Positions 1-8,584 of a DNA stretch of 64,000 nucleotides are shown here, piece by piece; within the stretch, counting starts at the first letter, position 1; each line of letters opens with the position of its first letter. The position numbers were made by a program, and so were the translations under genes. This stretch comes from Betaproteobacteria bacterium (GTDB taxonomy: Bacteria > Pseudomonadota > Gammaproteobacteria > Burkholderiales > Thiobacteraceae), in contig JAHECG010000002.1 in NCBI GenBank assembly GCA_024641855.1, positions 52,089 through 116,088 of the forward strand, read 5' to 3'. A model generated the notes under the pieces. It had not been told where the DNA came from. It did no database searches and saw nothing but the letters and a program-made list of their open reading frames with translations.

Positions 1-1150
1 AAATGATCTCGCCACTCACAGGTGCATGAACTTCACTATCCAACATGAATTCACGAAGTTGTAGCGTTGCCATATTCGCAAACAATGGGATATTGCTTTG
101 CACCAAACCCAGCGCTTCCGAGACATTCCGAGCCCGGGTGTAATTTTTAAATTTAGCCTTTAGTAAGGGTTCATCGGCAGGCTCCACTGGATTGCCCAGG
201 ATGTACTCGACTACCTCGTAACCTTGATTCATCGCCTGCTTAATCAGCGGATAACCGGCTAAGGCACCGACGATGTAAAGACCAGGAACATTCGACTCAT
301 AGGTGGCAGAAACTTGCGGTACGGCATCCATATTGGCATTGGGGAACTCGATGCCAAAACTTTCTACCAACTTTCTCGGGGGAATTGCACCCAAACGGGC
401 AATGATGCGATTGCAGGCGATATTCTCTACGCCCTGCGGCGTTTGTGCGACGAAACAAATGGGCTTGCCATCGGTTTCTAGGGCTTCGACTTTAATCGCT
501 GTAGTGCTGTATCGGCACTCCAATTTACCTTCACCTATTGCCTTGTTGATTAAGTCAATATTCCCTTGTTTAACCCGCGCAAATTCCTGTGAGCGATTTA
601 TCAGAATAACGCGATTGTTTGCAGTCAAGGCGATTGCATTTTCAATCCCTGCATCCCCCGCACCAACCACAATGATAGTCTCTCCAGAATATTCATCTGG
701 GTCATCGAGTTGATACTGGACTAACTCAATATCTTCACCGGGCACACCCAATTTACGGATATTTCCTTGCAAGCCGATACCGAGAACAACATTCTCTGCT
801 GCATAAGTTTCACCGCTTGCTGTCTTAATCTGAAAGGCCCCTTTAGTGCCCGTAATCGATGTTACGGCCGCACGATACTGAACATTGACCTTATATTTAT
901 CTAATTCATTGTTCCATTTATCTAGAATCGTTTCACGCTTACCCGCTTCAAACGACATAGGGCTGCGCAAAGGCAAGATGGTTGGTTCATCCATCACATG
1001 TTTGCCTTTTTGATAACGATATATCGTATGCGAAGCGTGATCTTCGGCTTCTAGCAAAACATGTGGGACGCTCAACTCAGCGGCATGCGCGGCACAAGAG
1101 AGCCCACCAGGACCAGAACCAATGATGGCGATTTTTACACTGTTCGTCAC
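1..1150 (-). CDS. FAD/NAD(P)-dependent oxidoreductase (thioredoxin-reductase-like fold), apparently followed by the start of a cyclic-nucleotide-binding domain; truncated by window start
   Basis: Open minus frame from a GTG at 1150 (MTNSVKIAIIGSGPGGLSCAAHAAELS...) with a second dinucleotide motif IIVVGAGDAGIENA; no CxxC redox motif; frame ends at the window edge in LQLREFMLDSEVHAPVSGEI, resembling the start of a cNMP-binding domain. GTGA overlap with the upstream cytochrome gene. Not in the ORF track because it is truncated. Confidence 0.75.
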   Translation of the reverse strand, partial: MTNSVKIAIIGSGPGGLSCAAHAAELSVPHVLLEAEDHASHTIYRYQKGKHVMDEPTILPLRSPMSFEAGKRETILDKWNNELDKYKVNVQYRAAVTSITGTKGAFQIKTASGETYAAENVVLGIGLQGNIRKLGVPGEDIELVQYQLDDPDEYSGETIIVVGAGDAGIENAIALTANNRVILINRSQEFARVKQGNIDLINKAIGEGKLECRYSTTAIKVEALETDGKPICFVAQTPQGVENIACNRIIARLGAIPPRKLVESFGIEFPNANMDAVPQVSATYESNVPGLYIVGALAGYPLIKQAMNQGYEVVEYILGNPVEPADEPLLKAKFKNYTRARNVSEALGLVQSNIPLFANMATLQLREFMLDSEVHAPVSGEII

Positions 1151-2469
1151 TTTACCGATCCTTTTGCGATACTGGATTTAAGTGCGCGCAAGGCTTGCTC
1201 AAAGCTCGCAGAGCGATATTTCTCATCGTTGGCAACCAGCGCAAGCAAACGTGTCAAATCAGCGCGTAGCGTGACCGTACGCAGCATGCCACTTCGGCCC
1301 ATGAAATCAGCAACACTTTGCACCGCCATGACAGCCTGTTCAGCCCCTTGATAATCTCCATATTGACCATCAAGTCCTTCGTCGATCAGTCCGATCATGA
1401 TGTTGCGTAAATCATCGGCAGAGAATCGGTGTGCACTGATCTTGGGAATTAGTTTGGTAATGGAATCTTGCACAATGCGTGCCTTTTGCAAACCATCATT
1501 ACCATCAGCGATCGCATGATGCATGGCTGAAACGGCAGCGGCCAGTTCCGCAGCCTCTTTGACATCGATGCGTTTCGCGATTTGGCGCAACATCAGGAAA
1601 GTCGCGTCGTTAATGCGCACAATACCCGGGCCCGCACCGACACGCGCGGCTGTATTACGCTTATCACTCATGTTGTGGTGGCAAGAGTGGCAATCGAATA
1701 ATACCAACTCCGGAAATAATCCATCACGCCCACGAGGACCCAGCAACAATCCTAGTAACTCTTGAGAGTACACCGCTTGCCCTATGGCCCAGGCACGTAC
1801 GCCATCCCATGAGCCTTTTCGCTTGTGCCAATCCTCATCAATCCGGAAATGGGCAGGACCGATTTGCGTGAAGGTATCTAATTCGAAGCTCATACGTGGG
1901 TGGCCAGCCGCCATAATACGGTGCGTCACGAATTTCTTTTGCGTTCCTAAGTGACAGGACAAGCACAACTGCACACGAGCAACATCATTCTCTGTCGGAT
2001 AAAGTCCTTTTTCCAAATTACCCGCGTGCGTTGCTTTCAACTCTACGTGACTTTTTATCCATCGCTCACCTGCACCATGGCAAGCCTCACAGGAGACACC
2101 ATCGCTGATGGTGAATTTTTCACCGTGCTGCGCCGGCGCCGGATTGTGCGCATGGCAATCCAGGCATAGCGCCGATTTATGGGCCGGTTCTTTTAAGCCA
2201 AGTTTCTTTGCAATATCTTTTGAGCGATCGTTGAGGAGTACCGCATAGGCACGCGAATGTTTGTCTGTGCGGATCCATGTGACATACTCATTTTGCAATA
2301 CATTTGAGTCTTTCCAGGTCTCGATCGAACCATGACAGAGACTGCTCGAGCAACTTGCCACGCCTAACGACTTGTCATGTGCGTATTGGGGTAGCACGTT
2401 TTCGGCCATGGCAATGCTTGAAACAAGCAGGGACAACACAATGGCAACTAAAGTGGTGGGTTTCATCAT
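1147..2469 (-). CDS. Periplasmic/exported multiheme c-type cytochrome (4 CxxCH plus one CX4CH)
   Basis: Signal peptide MMKPTTLVAIVLSLLVSSIAMA; motifs CLDCH, CEACH, CLSCH, CHSCH and CSSSLCH. Confidence 0.88.
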   Translation of the reverse strand: MMKPTTLVAIVLSLLVSSIAMAENVLPQYAHDKSLGVASCSSSLCHGSIETWKDSNVLQNEYVTWIRTDKHSRAYAVLLNDRSKDIAKKLGLKEPAHKSALCLDCHAHNPAPAQHGEKFTISDGVSCEACHGAGERWIKSHVELKATHAGNLEKGLYPTENDVARVQLCLSCHLGTQKKFVTHRIMAAGHPRMSFELDTFTQIGPAHFRIDEDWHKRKGSWDGVRAWAIGQAVYSQELLGLLLGPRGRDGLFPELVLFDCHSCHHNMSDKRNTAARVGAGPGIVRINDATFLMLRQIAKRIDVKEAAELAAAVSAMHHAIADGNDGLQKARIVQDSITKLIPKISAHRFSADDLRNIMIGLIDEGLDGQYGDYQGAEQAVMAVQSVADFMGRSGMLRTVTLRADLTRLLALVANDEKYRSASFEQALRALKSSIAKGSVK

Positions 2470-5400
2470 GGTTTCACCGTCGCTGTAGGTGGCATTTTAA
2501 CCGTCCAGGGCGTGCCATCTGGTTTGAGGTAAAGCTTTCGCTGTTCCTCCAGATTGAAGGGGCGCGAACCAACACGCCCGAAGATCGCAACTTGGCCGCC
2601 TGTTTCATCAACTCCCCGATCACGCTCCAAACCGCGCGAAAGTGCCAACGCAGGACTTTGTGTTTTCTTTTGTGCGATTAAGTGTGGCTTTGGATCCGGT
2701 GTGAAGCCATAAAATTTTGGCTGTATTTCCGGTGAAGTCAATTGCAGCACTTTCAACCCATTGCGACCGTCAGCTACATAACCGATTAAAGAGGCATTGG
2801 TGGTTGCCACGACTACGTCACGCGCATCGTTTAAGCTACCGTCGGCTGTAAATTTCTGATACAGCTTAGGCTTCTCTGGGTTTTCAATATCCACAATCAC
2901 CAAACCTTCTGGCCCAGCCGCCACATAAGCAAAGCTACGCGCAATGTACACGCGATGTGCGTCTTTCAGTGGAATGAAAGCCCCCTCAACCACTTTCGCA
3001 CGCTCCGGTAAAGTGATATCGACAATCCGCAGTCCGGTATCATCAAGCACGGTCAAATAGCGGAATTGCAGTGCGCTAGAACGAATACCTTTCATCGGAA
3101 TGACTTTGGTCACAACCGGTTTCAATGGGTCATTCAGGTTAAGGATGACCAGACCTGCATCGGCCGCAATATACGCATAGTAGCCACCCATGGTGATATG
3201 CCGCGCACCATTCAAGATGCCATTTTCATTCCATGTCAGGGCGCGTGTCAGGTAATTGTTCTGTGGATTACCGTCTTGCAAGGTATTCACATCCGACAGG
3301 ATCAGACCTTCCTTGGCATCTGTAATAAAGACGTAGTTATAAATCGGATGCATGGGTTGCTCTAGATTGTCATGCCGAATTATTTCTGTATTTTTAAGCG
3401 GTGCGACGGGTTGATTGGTCGGCAATGCCATACAAGTCGCGTTCGTCGAAGCAATGTGCGTATCGTGCCCCAATGGCGAAAATGGGGCTGTCAGTATGCG
3501 CTGCGAAATGCCTTTATTGGCAATGGATGCGACATCGTAGACCCGCATCCCTCCAGCGCCTTCTGCAACATACAGATATTCGCCCCGTAGCTGAATGCAG
3601 GAAGCATTACCTTCCGTAGTATGGTTGTGCGCTTCCGGCAATTCCAGACCGCGCTTTTGGTGCTCAGCATAAAAATCCGGGTACGCGTAGCGATGCAGGT
3701 AACTGCCAATGACGGCTTGTGGCTCTTCCCACTCGGTGACTTGAATACCTTCTACGTGCTTCTCTTCGCCCAAGAAAGCATCGTAGCCGACAAATCCTAC
3801 AAAACCGGTTCCGTGCAACAACAACTGCGCCATGATGGCGTTGTTGTCGTTCTTTGGCGATAAATGACAATCATCACAAGTCTTGGTTTCAGTTTTCCGC
3901 TCGGTATGCGCATAGTGTGGCGCGAACGCTTGGCTCGAATAGCCGCTGGCGGCCGTCGGCGGCTGTTGCACATAAATATGTTCTCGATTGATATTGGTAG
4001 ATGACAATACCAACGCAGAAGACGAACGCACCGGCGCAATTTTTCCACCCTTCGATGGACCGTGTATCCCTAACTGGAACATTTGATCACGTGCGACTTG
4101 GGGGTTATAAGTTGCAAAATTTCGCGTCTCGCCACCTTCGTAATGCTGACGCTCGGTTTTATCATTAGCCTCGATCGGCAGATGACACCCTGCACAACTG
4201 GTAGTCCAAGACGTATGGCAAGTCTGGCATAACATCCGACTATCTTTATGCGCACGTTTATTGGCCGGCACTGACGCGTCCCAGCGTTGCTGATAATCAT
4301 CAAAGCTGCCTTCGGCTACGAGTTTAGCGTGCGCGGCTTTTTCATTGTATTTAGCATGTTTCGGATTAACCGAATCTTTGACCAGCGACATCTCCCATTC
4401 CTTATCGGGATAGAGCGAGGAACGTTGGAACAATTTACCCTCGCGCCATTCAAAGCGCTTGCGACCGTCCGGGGTGCGCAACAGACTCATATCCATACCG
4501 CCCGGCTTTGCCGCAGGACCCGTGGTAAATAGGGTCGGATAATTATCCACAGTACCATGGCAGTCTTCGCAGGTGATTTCGATAGCATCTGCCACTTGTG
4601 TATAGATAAATCCGTTGCCGTGGGCATCTTGTGAAAAATGGCAATCGACGCAATGCATTCCCAGATCGACATGAATGGACTGAAGATGTACGGCCTTCTT
4701 AAATTTTTCAGGATCCGTATCAGATACCTTGCCGCCATCCTTGTCCAAAAGCGTACCTTTACGATCACGTTTGTATATGGCGCGGAAATTCCAGCCGTGC
4801 CCGTGGTAATCGGCGAACTGGGTATCTTGGAGTTTCGGATTTAGGTCAAACACATTTTTTAGAAACTCCGGATCGCTCCAATTTCCGCGTACAGCAGCCC
4901 CCTCAGGATTACGCTTATAAATCTCGTGGCGCTCTTTATCTGTTGGATAACGTTGTTTCTTCGGCCACATAAAAGGCGCATCCGATTCGTAATCCCACAT
5001 GGTGTAGCCGTAGAACGTGTTCACAAATACATTCGGTTGATGCATGTGACAAATCATGCATTGTGAAGATGGAATAGCCCGCGTGAACTCGTGTTTTAAG
5101 GGATGGCCTGACTTATCTTTGGGGATCGTCGGGTCTGCCGTAATCGTTTTTCCTTCATGACCAAATTTTGCATAGGGGCCTGAATGAAATTCTTGACGGT
5201 CATTGGCATACACGACATGGCATCCAGCGCATCCGGATGAACGATAGTCGCCGGGTTGCTCATTGGTACCCAGAAACCACATAAACGGGTCGTTTAAGCG
5301 CGTCTTCGTAATATTGAGTACCGGAATCGCGATGCGCGAACCTGTCCCCGGGCCGCGATTGGACTGCTTGATATCCGGCCTACCGGGCTCATCCAATAAT

Positions 5401-6224
5401 TGTAAACGCCCGGTACTATTCGGAATGGCAATTTCCGGAAATTGACTACTAATAACGCGACCACCGCGTTCAAACACACGGAAAATATCAGCCGGCGGAA
5501 CAGTCTCCCAAGCGGGAAGCGGATAATACTGCGCAACGATCCCCTTTTCGATCAGTCTTTGTTTCTCAGACTCCGACAAATTCGGTGGTAAAGGACTTTT
5601 AATCGAAGCTGCTTGCCCATCTTCGGTATAAGCCTCACCCAACACGCCACGCTTAAACGGAAGAATTCCATTGTTATAGGCGCCGCCATTCCACAACATA
5701 GCGCCGGTCGACATCAGGCTACGTTCTGCCGCTTGAATGACGGTGAGGTGGCAGGCACCACAGGCATGCCGCACCACACGGTAATCAGACGGATTCATGA
5801 AACGAATGAATGCTGGGCTCTCTTGGTTAATTAACGTGAATGAACCTTGTGGATTCGCAGAATCTGGCGTGCGCCATTTCTCAGGAAAGCGCGGCAAAAT
5901 ATGCGCTTCATTCATCGCATCCGCATAAGCACTATGATTTTTACCTTTATAAATTGCATTTTTTGGTTTTTCAATTTTGACATTACCACCATGGCAATCG
6001 ACACAACCCAGAATGACTGCTGGATTACTATGCATGGTGTGACGGTCGGTAGCCGTGTGGCAAGTAACACATCCCGCAGATTTCGCATCTGCTTCGCGCT
6101 GCGTCTGTTTTTCTGGCGCAGGTGGCGCTGTTACCTTAATTTTTTCAGCTACATGGCCCGAAGTGCTGGCCTGAATGCCTACCGAAACCAGGATTAACAG
6201 TAGTGTTACAGTGAGTTTCTTCAT
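2466..6224 (-). CDS. Decaheme c-type cytochrome with C-terminal LVIVD-repeat beta-propeller
   Basis: Signal peptide MKKLTVTLLLILVSVGIQA; ten CxxCH motifs (CVTCH, CVDCH, CGACH, CAGCH, CMICH, CVDCH, CEDCH, CQTCH, CAGCH, CDDCH); C-terminal repeats such as AGLVILNLNDPLKP, TGLRIVDITLPERA, EGLVIVDIENPEKP, NGLKVLQLTSPE. Confidence 0.9.
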   Translation of the reverse strand: MKKLTVTLLLILVSVGIQASTSGHVAEKIKVTAPPAPEKQTQREADAKSAGCVTCHTATDRHTMHSNPAVILGCVDCHGGNVKIEKPKNAIYKGKNHSAYADAMNEAHILPRFPEKWRTPDSANPQGSFTLINQESPAFIRFMNPSDYRVVRHACGACHLTVIQAAERSLMSTGAMLWNGGAYNNGILPFKRGVLGEAYTEDGQAASIKSPLPPNLSESEKQRLIEKGIVAQYYPLPAWETVPPADIFRVFERGGRVISSQFPEIAIPNSTGRLQLLDEPGRPDIKQSNRGPGTGSRIAIPVLNITKTRLNDPFMWFLGTNEQPGDYRSSGCAGCHVVYANDRQEFHSGPYAKFGHEGKTITADPTIPKDKSGHPLKHEFTRAIPSSQCMICHMHQPNVFVNTFYGYTMWDYESDAPFMWPKKQRYPTDKERHEIYKRNPEGAAVRGNWSDPEFLKNVFDLNPKLQDTQFADYHGHGWNFRAIYKRDRKGTLLDKDGGKVSDTDPEKFKKAVHLQSIHVDLGMHCVDCHFSQDAHGNGFIYTQVADAIEITCEDCHGTVDNYPTLFTTGPAAKPGGMDMSLLRTPDGRKRFEWREGKLFQRSSLYPDKEWEMSLVKDSVNPKHAKYNEKAAHAKLVAEGSFDDYQQRWDASVPANKRAHKDSRMLCQTCHTSWTTSCAGCHLPIEANDKTERQHYEGGETRNFATYNPQVARDQMFQLGIHGPSKGGKIAPVRSSSALVLSSTNINREHIYVQQPPTAASGYSSQAFAPHYAHTERKTETKTCDDCHLSPKNDNNAIMAQLLLHGTGFVGFVGYDAFLGEEKHVEGIQVTEWEEPQAVIGSYLHRYAYPDFYAEHQKRGLELPEAHNHTTEGNASCIQLRGEYLYVAEGAGGMRVYDVASIANKGISQRILTAPFSPLGHDTHIASTNATCMALPTNQPVAPLKNTEIIRHDNLEQPMHPIYNYVFITDAKEGLILSDVNTLQDGNPQNNYLTRALTWNENGILNGARHITMGGYYAYIAADAGLVILNLNDPLKPVVTKVIPMKGIRSSALQFRYLTVLDDTGLRIVDITLPERAKVVEGAFIPLKDAHRVYIARSFAYVAAGPEGLVIVDIENPEKPKLYQKFTADGSLNDARDVVVATTNASLIGYVADGRNGLKVLQLTSPEIQPKFYGFTPDPKPHLIAQKKTQSPALALSRGLERDRGVDETGGQVAIFGRVGSRPFNLEEQRKLYLKPDGTPWTVKMPPTATVKP

Positions 6225-8584
6225 TAGAAAGTGAGCAGTAGATTAAAGAGTGCTGAATATTGGCGCGCATCAACTGCGTTACCATAGATTTCCTTTAAGC
6301 CCTCCAGCGGCTCCAAGGTGGCGAACGACGCATTCAACACTACGTTTTGTGAGAAGTAAGGCCGATATTGAATCCCGACTGAAAGGTCGTATCCAAGCCT
6401 AGTGCTATGGAGTCGTTGGTTACGCAGCACCGCCAGCGAAGATAAATTATCGAATTCTAAATAATTCGCATTGGTAATCACGCGCAACCGCGGTGTAATA
6501 TCGAAATCCGCACCAACGCCAAACAAATGGATGCCTGGATTGGTGAAGTTCGACTGACCATGTTCACGTGAGGTTCGTAGATTTGCCAGGATGCCATTAC
6601 GCGTTGATAACGCAGTACCGCCACCACCAATCAACGGTACTGATTGACGAATAAAGTAGCTGGTATCAGCGCCTGCAAATTGTGGATTTTCTAAAACGGA
6701 GTCAAAGCCACCCGCTTTATTATCATAAGGATCCTTATCACCAGAAGCCCAAAGTGCACTGGCACGTACGCGATACCAATCGAAGTCTCGAGATAATTCC
6801 ATCGCCCCAAAATAAGCGCTAATATCTTCTTTGACACCGGACAGTTGTCCTTTGCTTACGTTACCCGTTGCGTAATAGCCAGATAAATTAAGATTCCAAC
6901 GTCCAAAGTGGCCATCTCCATTCAAGCCGAGATAGGTAACATCATAATTATAGGGTCGCCCGGATCCGAAAATTGCAGGACGTTCCAAGAACCCATTATC
7001 GTTAAAATAAAGGGGGCGGCTGCCTTCGCGATTACGACTGTGCAGAACTGTACCTTGTGTGGTAAAGCCAAGCACTGGCGTATCTTGGCTATAAACGTTA
7101 AACAGGAACAAGTCTTCTTTACGCAAGCTTTGGCTAATATCATTCAAGCCACTATTGGTATCTTTTTCCAAACGACGAAACCAGCCAAGATTGTATTGCA
7201 ACGTGTTATTAGCACGCGTACCAAACAAACGCACACCCAAAGGTTGGTCAAGAAATAGAAAGCCACGAAAATCGGCGGTGATGGGCTGAATGCCGACGCG
7301 CAAGCTATCAAAGTCGTAACGATCAGAAACGTTGCGCAAGTGCTTATCAACGAACAACTCTTGTACGGCTGCAAAGCTATCGGTACGCGTAGGACCATTA
7401 GCAGGATTAACATTTACTGCGCGCACTTCTTGAGTATGCGTGTAGTTAACATTGAAAACCGGAACAAAACGGAATTCGTAATCCGGTGGTTTAAACGTTG
7501 TATTACCCTTGATCAACGCAAAGTTGAAAATTGCAGTTTCCGCCAACGTGTATTGCTTGCCGCGTCCAAAAGTGCCATTGGAGCCAGCATTCAGCGTGGA
7601 TTGCGCGCCCACAGGCGTTGGCAACCGTCGCGCTTCAATTAAGGTGTCAGAAATCGCGCCAAAGTTAAAAAACCATTCATCGCCCAGCACATCCTGTAAC
7701 ACGGGTAGATCACCCTTAATCACATTTGGGTTATACGGGTCGAGGATATTGTAGGGCAGTAAATTCAGCGCCTTCACCAGACGCCAGCGATCCCGTATCG
7801 GAATTTCCTCGCGCACCAGATAAGGCGCTGGTGGTTCAACTTGTGACGGATCAATGATAGGAAGTCGAGGCTCAATAGGCGCACCTTGTGGACGGCTGCG
7901 TACGACGGCCGTTTCTTTTTCCTTTTCTTGCGCAGCGACAACTTCTGCGGCTTGCGCTTTCGTTAAGGATTCTGTCCGACGCGGATCCAATTGGCCTGCC
8001 GCATAATCGATGCGCCGATCTTTCGGAAATGGCTTAATAACTAACGTCGAACCCGTCCCGGTAGGTGCATTGAATATCCAAGCTTCACCACCACCAAAGC
8101 GTTTTACGCGATACCAATCGCCTTGTTTTAGATCTGCATCGAGTTCGACGCTTTGCTCTATGCGTGCAATCACTGGCAAGGATTGATCAGGGTGCTCATA
8201 GACAGCAACACTCGGCGCCAGCACTTGAACCAAGTAATGTTGGGTTGTTATCTCCGCCGCTGACTCAGCCACGGATGTAGACGCGCTTGCCATGTGGATC
8301 AAATCCGACCGAACCCAACCTTCCCGATCTAATACCGCAGGTTTAGTTCGCCGAATTTTGCTCCATCCATTCTCCTGTTGCAGTACCTGCACTATTTCGC
8401 CCCGGTACATCACAGCCAAGATGCGTTCATCTTCTCCCGGACCTGCACGCATGCGCGATGCGGTTGCAACTTCCGCTTGCGTCTCGACGGCTGCAGCCAA
8501 TACAGGTTGCACCCAAATCATTGGCGCTGTCAGCGCAAATAGGGACGCTACCATTAAACGAAGTTGTCTATTTTTATTTGCCAT
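6224..8584 (-). CDS. Outer-membrane beta-barrel (porin-like) protein with N-terminal bacterial SH3 domains
   Basis: Start chosen at MANKNRQLRLMVASLFALTAPMIW (signal peptide); two SH3-like segments (ATASRMRAGPGEDERILAVMYRGEIVQVLQQENGWSKIR; VAVYEHPDQSLPVIARIEQ); long alternating beta-strand C-terminal region ending ...SALFNLLLTF (C-terminal Phe). Confidence 0.8.
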   Translation of the reverse strand: MANKNRQLRLMVASLFALTAPMIWVQPVLAAAVETQAEVATASRMRAGPGEDERILAVMYRGEIVQVLQQENGWSKIRRTKPAVLDREGWVRSDLIHMASASTSVAESAAEITTQHYLVQVLAPSVAVYEHPDQSLPVIARIEQSVELDADLKQGDWYRVKRFGGGEAWIFNAPTGTGSTLVIKPFPKDRRIDYAAGQLDPRRTESLTKAQAAEVVAAQEKEKETAVVRSRPQGAPIEPRLPIIDPSQVEPPAPYLVREEIPIRDRWRLVKALNLLPYNILDPYNPNVIKGDLPVLQDVLGDEWFFNFGAISDTLIEARRLPTPVGAQSTLNAGSNGTFGRGKQYTLAETAIFNFALIKGNTTFKPPDYEFRFVPVFNVNYTHTQEVRAVNVNPANGPTRTDSFAAVQELFVDKHLRNVSDRYDFDSLRVGIQPITADFRGFLFLDQPLGVRLFGTRANNTLQYNLGWFRRLEKDTNSGLNDISQSLRKEDLFLFNVYSQDTPVLGFTTQGTVLHSRNREGSRPLYFNDNGFLERPAIFGSGRPYNYDVTYLGLNGDGHFGRWNLNLSGYYATGNVSKGQLSGVKEDISAYFGAMELSRDFDWYRVRASALWASGDKDPYDNKAGGFDSVLENPQFAGADTSYFIRQSVPLIGGGGTALSTRNGILANLRTSREHGQSNFTNPGIHLFGVGADFDITPRLRVITNANYLEFDNLSSLAVLRNQRLHSTRLGYDLSVGIQYRPYFSQNVVLNASFATLEPLEGLKEIYGNAVDARQYSALFNLLLTF

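Noticed and set aside
303-713. 136-aa plus-strand ORF at window start
   Set aside because: Antisense to the oxidoreductase frame, which has clear Rossmann motifs.
1-1150. Calling the truncated oxidoreductase a true thioredoxin reductase
   Set aside because: No CxxC active-site motif in the visible ~380 residues.
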